Assembly: GCA_035524595.1 (NCBI GenBank)
Contig: DATKOP010000032.1
Coordinates: forward strand, 1 to 18,293
From: CAIKZZ01 sp035524595
GTDB taxonomy: Bacteria; Pseudomonadota; Gammaproteobacteria; Steroidobacterales; Steroidobacteraceae
Reading direction: 5' to 3'
Length of the DNA stretch: 18,293 nucleotides
Below the pieces are notes generated by a model. That model did no database searches, had not been told where the DNA came from, and was given only the letters and a program-made list of their open reading frames with translations. Each line of letters opens with the position of its first letter. The stretch's first letter is position 1. Shown here piece by piece: positions 1 to 6,184 of the stretch. The position numbers were made by a program, and so were the translations under genes.

Positions 1-2
1 TG

Positions 3-104
3 GTCGTCAACGGCAAGTACACCGCCGACGTCGGCACCGCCGGCGGCGAGCCGCAGCTGATCACGCTGATCAACGACCTGGCGGCGTCGGAGCACAAGCA
101 CTGA
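3..104 (+). CDS. dsbA: DsbA-like thiol:disulfide interchange protein, C-terminal fragment
   Basis: Only the last 34 codons are present, ending in TGA at 102-104; the start lies left of the window. The readable tail begins VVNGKYTADVGTAGGEP and continues to a helix ending ASEHKH. A 'P-T-hydrophobic-VNGKY' strand followed by a GG-E-x-hydrophobic helix is the usual C-terminus of periplasmic DsbA, the enzyme that introduces disulfides into exported proteins through a CXXC thioredoxin active site. That active site would be upstream and is not visible, so a DsbA paralogue or another thioredoxin-fold protein is possible. A haem-binding cytochrome lies downstream, which fits a periplasmic redox neighbourhood, but tRNA-Arg on the other strand separates the two and they are not an operon. 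Confidence 0.72.
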   Translation, partial: VVNGKYTADVGTAGGEPQLITLINDLAASEHKH

Positions 105-148
105 GCGGGCGGCGGCGGCACGCCGCTGCGGCAGGGTCGACGGAAGGA

Positions 149-225
<77 letters not shown>

Positions 226-301
226 GCTGAGGGGGCGCGATTCTACCCGTCGCCGCGCCCGAGCGTCCAACGCCGTGCTTCTGCGGCCGCGCGCCGGCCG
301 T

Positions 302-307
302 TATAAT
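302..307 (+). promoter_or_regulatory. -10 element for the cytochrome c5 gene
   Basis: A perfect TATAAT hexamer stands out in otherwise very GC-rich DNA, 35 bases before the GTG start of the cytochrome gene at 343. Transcription would begin near 313-315, giving a leader of about 30 nt that contains the G-rich stretch GGGGAA just before the start. The -35 region (about 277-284, GCTTCTGC) is a poor match to TTGACA. Confidence 0.55.
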
Positions 308-342
308 TCGCGGCTACCGCCGAGGGCCCCGGGGAAACGCGC

Positions 343-861
343 GTGAGCAAGCAGGACGACCACTTCTTCAATACCTTCAGCCTCGTGATCGGCAGCCTGG
401 TGGCGATCGCGATCGTGCTGTTCGCCATCGCGCGCGGCATCGGCACGCCGTTCGAGGCGGCTCTTGTGGCCACCGAGCCCGCGGTCGCGGCCGGCGTCGC
501 CGCGAACACCGCCCCGGTCGGCCGCCTCGCCGTCGTCGGTCAGGACAACAGTGCGCTCGCGATCCGCCACGCCGCGGGCGGCGCCGCGCCCGCAGCGCCC
601 GCGCTGCCGAAGAGCGGCGCGGAGGCTTTCCAGAGCGTCTGCAGCGCCTGCCACGGCAGCGGCGTCGGCGGCGCACCGCGGGTCGGTGACCACGCAGCCT
701 GGGCACCGCGCCTCGCGCAGGGTCAGGCGGCGCTCTACCAGCACGCGCTCGAGGGCTTCACTGGCAAGGCCGGCGTCATGCTCGCCAAGGGCGGGCGCAG
801 CGACCTGCCGGACGAGCTCGTGCGCCAGACCGTCGACTACATGGTGAAACGCAGCCAGTAG
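343..861 (+). CDS. Membrane-anchored cytochrome c5 (class I c-type cytochrome)
   Basis: A 172-residue c-type cytochrome, probably an electron carrier on the periplasmic face of the inner membrane serving a terminal oxidase or similar partner. The start MSKQDDHFFNTFSLVIG and a hydrophobic helix at about 13-32 are typical of gammaproteobacterial cytochrome c5 and serve as an uncleaved anchor. An Ala/Pro-rich linker (about 35-90) leads to the haem domain. The haem is attached at CSACH (Cys100, Cys103, His104), and Met146 in MLAKGG is the likely second axial ligand. There are no other cysteines, so it lacks the extra disulfide I recall in soluble c5 proteins of pseudomonads and Azotobacter. Only one haem site is present. 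The start is GTG; a perfect TATAAT lies upstream. Confidence 0.88.
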   Translation: MSKQDDHFFNTFSLVIGSLVAIAIVLFAIARGIGTPFEAALVATEPAVAAGVAANTAPVGRLAVVGQDNSALAIRHAAGGAAPAAPALPKSGAEAFQSVCSACHGSGVGGAPRVGDHAAWAPRLAQGQAALYQHALEGFTGKAGVMLAKGGRSDLPDELVRQTVDYMVKRSQ

Positions 862-897
862 CCGCGGCAGGCCGGAGCCGGTCCCCGGCGCGCCCGC

Positions 898-1197
898 TCA
901 GGCGCTCGGCGGCTCGACCCGCTCGGCCGCGTCGCGCTCGAAGCGGCTGAGCTCGCCTTCGAGCGCCGCGAGCCGCTCCTCGAGGCCGGTCAGCTTCTCC
1001 CGCGTGCGCGCGAGCACCCCCGCCTGCACGTCGAACTCCTGCCGGGTCACGAGATCCAGCCGGGCGAGGCCGGCCTGCAGGACGCTCTTGAAGTTCGCCT
1101 CGAGGTCCTGCTTGAGCGCCGCGAGCTGCGGCGGCATCGACTCCGACAGGCGCTTCGCGAGGTCCTCGAGGAAACGGGGATCGAAGTTCGTGCTCAT
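898..1197 (-). CDS. ubiK: Ubiquinone biosynthesis accessory factor UbiK (BMFP domain, YqiC family)
   Basis: A 99-residue protein matching the UbiK/YqiC family in length and pattern. The N-terminal amphipathic segment (about 5-45) contains the family's SMPPQ stretch. The core RLDLVTRQEFDVQ (residues 46-58) is the best-conserved part. A coiled coil follows from about residue 60 to 90 (VLARTREKLTGLEERLAAL), through which family members trimerise. In E. coli and Salmonella, UbiK binds UbiJ and lipids and is needed for efficient aerobic ubiquinone-8 synthesis. The ATG at 1197 is preceded by AGGAGA at good spacing. It is transcribed away from glnK, a common arrangement in gammaproteobacteria, and the two share a 258-bp intergenic region. 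Its own promoter is not obvious. Confidence 0.92.
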   Translation of the reverse strand: MSTNFDPRFLEDLAKRLSESMPPQLAALKQDLEANFKSVLQAGLARLDLVTRQEFDVQAGVLARTREKLTGLEERLAALEGELSRFERDAAERVEPPSA

Positions 1198-1298
1198 GGT
1201 CGTTCTCCTCGCCGGGGCAGGCGCCCCTCCGGTAGGTGGGGACTGGCCGGCGCCGGCTCAAGCGCCACGCCCCGCATTCAAGCACAACCGCCGCGGCG

Positions 1299-1315
1299 TG
1301 CGCCAAAACGGTGCA
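1299..1315. promoter_or_regulatory. Putative NtrC (NRI) binding site upstream of glnK-amtB
   Basis: TGCGCCAAAACGGTGCA is an imperfect 17-bp palindrome. Each half matches the NtrC consensus TGCACCA-N3-TGGTGCA at 6 of 7 positions. Its centre (1307) lies about 95 bp upstream of the start point predicted from the sigma-54 promoter at 1377-1392, a normal distance for an enhancer-binding protein acting by DNA looping. The flanking DNA is much more GC-rich than the AAAA centre. Confidence 0.78.
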
Positions 1316-1376
1316 GCGCCGCGCGCGCCGCCGCCGCCGCGACGCCTAAGCGCCTGATTGGGCGGCCCGCAGCGCG

Positions 1377-1392
1377 TGGCATGGAAGCTGCA
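1377..1392 (+). promoter_or_regulatory. Sigma-54 (RpoN) promoter of glnK-amtB
   Basis: TGGCATGGAAGCTGCA matches the sigma-54 pattern TGGCAC-N5-TTGCW. The -24 GG is at 1378-1379 and the -12 GC at 1390-1391, separated by the required 10 bases, and TTTT follows directly. Transcription should start near 1403, leaving a leader of about 52 nt before the glnK ATG at 1456. Together with the NtrC-like palindrome at 1299-1315 it forms a complete nitrogen-limitation control region. Confidence 0.85.
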
Positions 1393-1455
1393 TTTTGGAC
1401 TGCGCCGAGCACCGGCGGCACGGGCGCCCAGGGCCACAGGCACGTTGCAGCAGTC

Positions 1456-1794
1456 ATGAAGTGGATCGTCGCGATCATCAAGCCGCACAAGCTCGACGAG
1501 GTCCGCCAGGCGGTGGCCGACATCGGCGTGCAGGGCGTCACGGTCACCGAGGTGCAGGGCTTCGGCCGGCAGCGCGGCCACACCGAGCTCTACCGCGGCG
1601 CCGAGTACCGCGTCGACTTCGTGCCGAAGTCCAAGATCGAGCTCGCCGTCGACGACTCGGTGTGCGACCAGGTGGTCGAGGCGATCACCAACATCGCGCG
1701 CACCGGCAAGATCGGCGACGGCAAGATCTTCGTGATGCCGCTCGAGCAGACGGTGCGGATCCGCACCGGCGAGATGGGTCCGGACGCGATCTGA
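1456..1794 (+). CDS. glnK: P-II nitrogen regulatory protein GlnK
   Basis: A 112-residue P-II signal protein, exactly the family length, starting MKWIVAIIKPHKLDEVRQAV. It binds ATP/ADP and 2-oxoglutarate and, when not uridylylated, plugs the AmtB channel. The T-loop (about 37-55) ends in RGAEYRVDF, with Tyr51 as the uridylylation site for GlnD. The B-loop TGKIGDGKIF (83-92) and the C-terminal RIRTGE segment are intact. An in-frame ATG at 1381 would add 25 residues, but it lies inside the sigma-54 promoter and upstream of the predicted transcript start, so ATG 1456 is chosen; its ribosome-binding site is weak. The amtB start follows 61 bp after the stop. Pairing with amtB favours GlnK over GlnB. 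Confidence 0.95.
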   Translation: MKWIVAIIKPHKLDEVRQAVADIGVQGVTVTEVQGFGRQRGHTELYRGAEYRVDFVPKSKIELAVDDSVCDQVVEAITNIARTGKIGDGKIFVMPLEQTVRIRTGEMGPDAI

Positions 1795-1855
1795 GCGCGG
1801 CCCGCGGCCGCGGCGCGCAGCTTGAACACAGACCGACACTGACAGGGGAACAGCC

Positions 1856-3427
1856 GTGCAATTTGCAAGACCCAAGCCATCGCGACGCGCACGCGCCGCG
1901 GCTTCCGGCGCGTGGCGCGACCGCGCGCGCGCCATGCTCGCGGCACTCGCGCTCGGCGCCTGCGCGCTCGCGGGCGCCCCGCGCGCGCACGCCGATGCGC
2001 CGGCCGCGGCCGCCGCGGCGCCGACGGCCGCGGTGACCGCCGGGGCTCAGGCCCCGGCCGCGGCTGCGCCCGCCGAGGCGCCGGCTGCGCCGGCCGCGGC
2101 CGCGGTGCCCAACAAGGGCGACACGGCCTGGATGCTGACGTCGACGGCGCTGGTGCTGCTGATGTCGGTGCCGGCGCTGGCGCTGTTCTACGGCGGCCTG
2201 GTGCGCCAGAAGAACATGCTGTCGGTGCTGATCCAGGTGTTCGTCGTGTTCTCGCTGATTACGGTGCTGTGGGCGGTGTACGGCTACTCGCTGGCGTTCA
2301 CCGAGCGCAACGCCTTCATCGGCGGCTTCGACCGGCTGTTCCTGATGGGCACCTTCGACGCCGCCACCGGCAACTACGCGATGGCCGCGACCTTCAGCAA
2401 GAACACGCCGCTCTACGAGCTCGTCTACGTCGCCTTCCAGTCGACCTTCGCCGCGATCACGGTGTGCCTCGTGCTGGGCGCGATCGTCGAGCGCGTGCGC
2501 TTCGCGGCGGTGCTGATCTTCGCGGTCGTCTGGTTCACGATCAGCTACCTGCCGATCGCGCACATGGTCTGGTTCTGGCCGGGCCCGGACGCCTACACCG
2601 ATGCCGCGCTCAGCGACGCGGTCAGCGCCAAGGGCGGACTGCTGTGGCAGTGGGGCGCGCTCGACTTCGCCGGCGGCACGGTGGTGCACATCAACGCGGG
2701 CGTCGCCGGCCTGGTCGGCGCGCTGCTGGTCGGCAAGCGCGTCGGCCTCGGGCGCGAGTCGATGGCGCCGCACAGCCTGACGATGACGATGATCGGCGCC
2801 TCGCTGCTGTGGTTCGGCTGGTTCGGCTTCAACGCCGGCTCCGCCTACGAGGCCAACGGCTCGGCGGCGCTCGCGTTCATGAACACCTATCTCGCCACCG
2901 CCTGCGCCGTGCTGTCGTGGCTGTTCGGCGAGTGGGCGCTGAAGGGCAAGCCGTCGCTGCTCGGCGCCGCCTCGGGCGCGGTCGCGGGGCTCGTCGCGAT
3001 CACGCCGGCGGCCGGCAACGTCGGCATCCCCGGCGCGTTCTGCATCGGCCTCGCCGCCGGCCTCGTCTGCCTGTGGGGCGTCACCGGCCTCAAGAAGATG
3101 ATCCGGGCCGACGACTCGCTCGACGTGTTCGGCGTGCACGCGGTCGGCGGCATCACCGGCGCCCTGCTGACGGGCGTGTTCAACGCGCAGTCGCTCGGCG
3201 GCCCGGGCTTCGTCAGCGACTGGGTGACGGGCAAGGTGGCCTCGAACGGGATCCTCACGCAGGTGCTGATCCAGGCCAAGGCGGTCGGCTTCACGGTGCT
3301 CTGGACCGCGGTCGCGGCGCTGGTCGCCTTCAAGCTGGCCGACGTGCTCGTCGGGCTGCGGGTGCCGGAGGAAGAGGAGCGCGAGGGGCTCGACACCACC
3401 TCGCACGGCGAGCGCGCCTACAGCTGA
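1856..3427 (+). CDS. amtB: Ammonium transporter AmtB with N-terminal signal peptide and Ala/Pro linker
   Basis: An inner-membrane ammonium channel of the Amt/Rh family, 523 residues from the GTG at 1856 (AGGGGAA lies upstream). The basic, hydrophobic N-terminus (about 1-47, ending AHA-DA) looks like a cleavable signal peptide. An unusually Ala/Pro-rich linker (about 48-84) follows, and then the Amt core from residue 87. The twin pore histidines are His278 (TVVHINAG) and His428 (FGVHAVGG); Asp270 in ALDFAGG is the conserved structural aspartate near the substrate site. About eleven membrane helices can be traced. The C-terminal tail is short and acidic, ending HGERAYS. It is co-transcribed with glnK and ends at a strong terminator. 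An in-frame ATG at 1934 would give a shorter signal peptide and remains possible. Confidence 0.95.
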   Translation: MQFARPKPSRRARAAASGAWRDRARAMLAALALGACALAGAPRAHADAPAAAAAAPTAAVTAGAQAPAAAAPAEAPAAPAAAAVPNKGDTAWMLTSTALVLLMSVPALALFYGGLVRQKNMLSVLIQVFVVFSLITVLWAVYGYSLAFTERNAFIGGFDRLFLMGTFDAATGNYAMAATFSKNTPLYELVYVAFQSTFAAITVCLVLGAIVERVRFAAVLIFAVVWFTISYLPIAHMVWFWPGPDAYTDAALSDAVSAKGGLLWQWGALDFAGGTVVHINAGVAGLVGALLVGKRVGLGRESMAPHSLTMTMIGASLLWFGWFGFNAGSAYEANGSAALAFMNTYLATACAVLSWLFGEWALKGKPSLLGAASGAVAGLVAITPAAGNVGIPGAFCIGLAAGLVCLWGVTGLKKMIRADDSLDVFGVHAVGGITGALLTGVFNAQSLGGPGFVSDWVTGKVASNGILTQVLIQAKAVGFTVLWTAVAALVAFKLADVLVGLRVPEEEEREGLDTTSHGERAYS

Positions 3428-3430
3428 GCC

Positions 3431-3444
3431 GGTCGGTACCGACC
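3431..3444. repeat. Perfect 14-bp palindrome just after amtB
   Basis: GGTCGGTACCGACC is identical to its reverse complement. It begins three bases after the amtB stop codon and ends seven bases before the intrinsic terminator hairpin. It could form a short cruciform or RNA stem or be a dimeric protein site. No function can be assigned. Confidence 0.6.
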
Positions 3445-3451
3445 CCCTCCA

Positions 3452-3480
3452 GGGCAGGCTCCGGCCTGCCCTTCTTTTTT
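3452..3480 (+). terminator. Intrinsic terminator of the glnK-amtB operon
   Basis: An 8-bp perfect stem GGGCAGGC / GCCTGCCC (3452-3459 and 3464-3471) closes a TCCG tetraloop and is followed at once by TTCTTTTTT (3472-3480). It is oriented for plus-strand transcription and is the clearest Rho-independent terminator in the window. Confidence 0.93.
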
Positions 3481-3503
3481 GAGCGCGGACGGGCGCGCGC
3501 CCG

Positions 3504-3878
3504 TCAGGCGTACTGCACCAGCGACAGCAGGTTGCCGTCGACGTCGCGCAGCCACGCGACCCGGGTCCCGTCGGCGAGCGTGACGAGGCCGGCGGCATCG
3601 TGCGCGAAGCCCGCGAAGCGCTCGAGGCGCACGCCGCGCGCCTCGAGCCCGGCGGCCGCGGCGGCCACGTCCGCGACCGCGAAGCCGAGCACCGCATGCG
3701 CCGACGGCGTCGTCGTCGCCACCGGCGAGAGGCGCAGCTCCGCGCCGCCGACGTCGTAGACGAGCGCGCCGTGCGAGCGGCCCTTGCAGCAGAGCCCGAG
3801 GACCTCGCCGTAGAAGCGCTCGGCCTCCCGGATCCTGGCGGTGCAGACGATCGTCTGCAGGCGTGCATCGGCGAGCAT
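3504..3878 (-). CDS. VOC-fold protein (glyoxalase/bleomycin-resistance family), probably metal-free
   Basis: A 124-residue VOC-superfamily protein with two beta-alpha-beta-beta-beta modules: residues about 5-53 (AERFYGEVLGL is the typical helix) and about 62-122 (WLRDVDGNLLSL matches the family's F-x-DPDGN ending). The usual metal-ligand positions look replaced: the first-strand His is Thr9 (LQTIV) and the last Glu is Ser119 (NLLSL). It may therefore bind a ligand without metal catalysis, and the substrate cannot be told. The start is ATG 3878, which has GGGGGAG eight bases upstream; a longer in-frame reading to 3971 would add a 31-residue low-complexity leader without support. It converges on amtB and stands alone. 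Confidence 0.82.
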   Translation of the reverse strand: MLADARLQTIVCTARIREAERFYGEVLGLCCKGRSHGALVYDVGGAELRLSPVATTTPSAHAVLGFAVADVAAAAAGLEARGVRLERFAGFAHDAAGLVTLADGTRVAWLRDVDGNLLSLVQYA

Positions 3879-4206
3879 GGCGGACTCCCCCGGCGGGCAC
3901 CCGGCGTGGCCGGAGCCCAGAAGAACGAAGGCCGCGACGGGCGCGGCCGCGGGCGCCGCGAGCCTAGGCACCGCGCCGCGCGCCGGTCAATCCCGGCGGC
4001 GGGCAGCCGCGGACGATTCTCATTCCCCTTTGAACGGCCGGCATCTCCGCAATTCTGCGGATGACGCGCGCCGCGCAGACGCTCAGCCTGCCTCCTTGGA
4101 GGGATGAGTCAGGGAGCGCTCAGGACCCTCGGTCGGACACGGACGGGCGACCGGCGTGCGGCCAGCGCAGGCGAGACCGCGCGACGACTCCCGGCTGGAG
4201 TGCAGA
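3879..4206. other. Divergent intergenic region between the VOC gene and the response regulator
   Basis: These 328 bp lie between two divergent starts, and I see no convincing gene here. The part at 4012-4060 is notably less GC-rich than its surroundings (for example TTCTCATTCCCCTTTGAA), as expected for promoter DNA. It holds a small inverted repeat, CCGCA-ATTC-TGCGG (4047-4060), and a sequence like half a Fur box on the minus strand (TGAGAAT near 4018-4024). A weak -35-like TTGAAC is at 4030-4035, but no good -10 goes with it. The ribosome-binding site of the regulator is GGAG at 4197-4200. Confidence 0.5.
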
Positions 4207-4860
4207 ATGAGCATCGACATCGAGCGGCCGTCTGTGTACCTCGTCGACGCCGACGAGGAAGCCCGCAGCTCCTACCGCCGGCTGCTGCAGCCGCTCGGCT
4301 ACCGCATCGAGGACTACGCCGACGCCGCGAGCTTCCTGCGCGGCGCGAACCTCGAGACCGCGGGCTGCCTCGTGCTCGACTTCCACCTGCCGGAGATCGG
4401 CGGGCCGGAGCTGCACGAGCAGCTGCGGGCGGTGGCCTCGCCGCTCGCAGTCGTGTTCGTCAGCGCGCATGGCGACGTGCCCTCGGCCGTCGCGGCCATG
4501 CAGCGCGGCGCCTGCGACTTCCTGCTGAAGCCGGTGCGCGAGCAGCAGCTGCTCGACGTCGTCAACCGCGCGCTGCGCAAGTCCGCGGCCGACGCGGTGC
4601 AGGGGCGGGCGCGGCGCGCGGTGCTGAGCCAGCTCGCGCGCCTCACGCCGCGCGAGCAGGAAGTCCTGCAGCAGCTCGTCGAGGGCGTGCACTACGACCG
4701 CGTCTCGAGCGCGCTCGGCATCACCAAGCGCACGGTCGAGGCGCACCGCCGCCGGATCATGGAGAAGATGGGCGCGCGCACGCTGCCGCAGCTGCTGCAG
4801 CAGCTCGCCCGCGCCGGCTGGCCGCCGCGGCCGCAGGCGCTGCGCGACACGGCGCACTGA
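4207..4860 (+). CDS. FixJ/NarL-type response regulator (REC + LuxR-type HTH), orphan
   Basis: A 217-residue two-component transcription regulator. The receiver domain (about 8-125) has the acidic pair Asp14/Asp16, the phospho-acceptor Asp58 (CLVLDFHLPEIGG), Ser86 (VSAHGD) and Lys108 (LLKPV), so it should be phosphorylatable. The C-terminal LuxR-type helix-turn-helix (about 145-205) begins LTPREQEVLQQLVEG, with recognition helix near ITKRTVEAHRRRIMEKM. SAHGDVPSAVAAMQRGACDF is typical of the FixJ/TodT/StyR branch. The start ATG 4207 has GGAG six bases upstream; an in-frame ATG at 4156 would add 17 residues that do not look like REC sequence. No histidine kinase is present in the window, so partner and regulon are unknown. 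Its stop lies one base from the end of the convergent pncB gene. Confidence 0.9.
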   Translation: MSIDIERPSVYLVDADEEARSSYRRLLQPLGYRIEDYADAASFLRGANLETAGCLVLDFHLPEIGGPELHEQLRAVASPLAVVFVSAHGDVPSAVAAMQRGACDFLLKPVREQQLLDVVNRALRKSAADAVQGRARRAVLSQLARLTPREQEVLQQLVEGVHYDRVSSALGITKRTVEAHRRRIMEKMGARTLPQLLQQLARAGWPPRPQALRDTAH

Positions 4861-4861
4861 C

Positions 4862-6184
4862 TCAGTCGCGCGTCGCGCGATCCACGTCCGCGGCGAGCGC
4901 GCGGATACCCGCTGAGATCTCGGCCACCAGCGGCTGCGGCGCGCTCAGCGTGCGGCACGCCTCGGGGAGCGAGGCGAGCGAGCGCGCGGCGCGCGCGGCC
5001 AGCGCCGCGACCGGCGGCGACGGCGCGAGCCGCCGCCCGTCCCGCATGACGCACTCGAGCAGCGGCTCGCCGGGCGGCCGCTCGCTCTCGAGCGCGACCA
5101 CGTCGGCGAGGACCCGGCCGTCGGCGCCGCAGCGCCGGAACACCTGCTTGCGGCCAGGCCAGGTGGCCTTGCCCCACGAGCGCTTGCGGCGCGGGCGGCC
5201 GGCGTACTCCTCGAGCTTGTAGGCGCAGTCGAGATACGGTGCGTCGGCGGAGGTGTCGAGCCGCGTGCCGACCCCGAACGCGTCGATCGGCGCGCCGGCG
5301 GCGCACAGCCGCGCGATCTCGAGCTCGTCGAGGTTGCCGCTCGCGAGGATGCGCACCGCCCCGCAGCCGCCCTGGTCGAGGATCGCGCGCACCGCGCGCG
5401 CGCCCTCGAGCAGGTCGCCGCTGTCGATGCGCACCGCGCCGACGCGCGCGCCGCCGGCGACCAGCGCGACCACCTCGCGCGCGGCCGCCGGCGTGTCGTA
5501 GGTGTCGATCAGCAGCGTCGTGCCGTCCGGGTGGCAGCGCGCGAAGCCGGCGAAGGCGTCGCGCTCGAGGTCGTGCGCCTGCACGAACGAGTGCGCCATC
5601 GTGCCGTAGAGCGGCACGCCGAAGCGCCGCCCGGCCGCGACGGTCGCGGTGCCGGCGAAGCCGGCGATCGCCGCGGCGCGCGCCGCGAGGCACGCCGCCT
5701 CGGCGCCGTGCGCCCGGCGCATGCCGAAATCGATCAGCGCGCGGCCGCCGGCGGCGAGCACGCAGCGCGCGGCCTTGCTCGCGATCAGCGTCTCGAGGTG
5801 CATGAGGTTGATGAGCCGGCTCTCGACGAACTGCGCCTCGGGCAGCGGTGCGACGACGCGCAGCCACGGCTCGTCGGCGAACAGCACCGTGCCCTCAGGC
5901 GCCGCCCAGACGCTGCCCGTGAAGCGCAGCCGCGCCAGCCAGTCGATGAAGCCGGGCTCGAAGCGCCCGAGCGCGGCGAGCCAGTCGAGCTCGTCGGCGC
6001 CGAAGGCGAGCGACTCGAGGTACTCGAGCGCCTGCTCGAGGCCGGCCACCAGCAGGAAGCCGCGCTCGTCGGGCAGGCGCCGCGCGTAGAGCTCGAACAC
6101 CGCCTCGCCGGTGAAGCCGAGGCGGCGGTAGGCGTCGAGCATCGTCAGCTGGTAGAGGTCGGTGACCAGCGCCGATTCGGTCAC
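4862..6184 (-). CDS. pncB: Nicotinate phosphoribosyltransferase
   Basis: A 440-residue enzyme that joins nicotinate and PRPP, with ATP hydrolysis, to make nicotinate mononucleotide in the NAD salvage pathway. It starts MTESALVTDLYQLTMLDAY, the characteristic NAPRTase opening. GTMAHSFVQAH includes His198, the likely phosphorylated histidine. Other family blocks are DTYDT (227-231), RIDSGDL (252-258), the ASGNLDE loop (281-287), FGVGTRLDTS (303-312) and YKLEEYAGRPRRKRS (322-336). Length and motifs fit the bacterial/human-type branch. The GTG start at 6184 overlaps the pncA stop as GTGA, so translation is probably coupled. Longer in-frame readings to 6382 run inside pncA and are rejected. It converges on the response regulator with a one-base gap. 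Confidence 0.94.
   Translation of the reverse strand: MTESALVTDLYQLTMLDAYRRLGFTGEAVFELYARRLPDERGFLLVAGLEQALEYLESLAFGADELDWLAALGRFEPGFIDWLARLRFTGSVWAAPEGTVLFADEPWLRVVAPLPEAQFVESRLINLMHLETLIASKAARCVLAAGGRALIDFGMRRAHGAEAACLAARAAAIAGFAGTATVAAGRRFGVPLYGTMAHSFVQAHDLERDAFAGFARCHPDGTTLLIDTYDTPAAAREVVALVAGGARVGAVRIDSGDLLEGARAVRAILDQGGCGAVRILASGNLDELEIARLCAAGAPIDAFGVGTRLDTSADAPYLDCAYKLEEYAGRPRRKRSWGKATWPGRKQVFRRCGADGRVLADVVALESERPPGEPLLECVMRDGRRLAPSPPVAALAARAARSLASLPEACRTLSAPQPLVAEISAGIRALAADVDRATRD

Noticed and set aside
1350..1365. A possible second NtrC site, GCGCC-TGATT-GGGCG
   Set aside because: The left half matches fairly well but the right half matches GGTGC at only two of five positions, so it is no better than chance in this DNA.
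4012..4032. A Fur-box-like sequence (minus strand TGAGAAT) upstream of the VOC gene
   Set aside because: Only one half-site is recognisable; the other half lacks the inverted repeat expected of a Fur box, and neither flanking gene is an obvious iron gene.
3600..4107. Plus-strand open frames opposite the VOC gene and in the intergenic region
   Set aside because: They are rich in Arg/Ala/Gly, lack ribosome-binding sites and known motifs, and lie antisense to the well-supported VOC gene.
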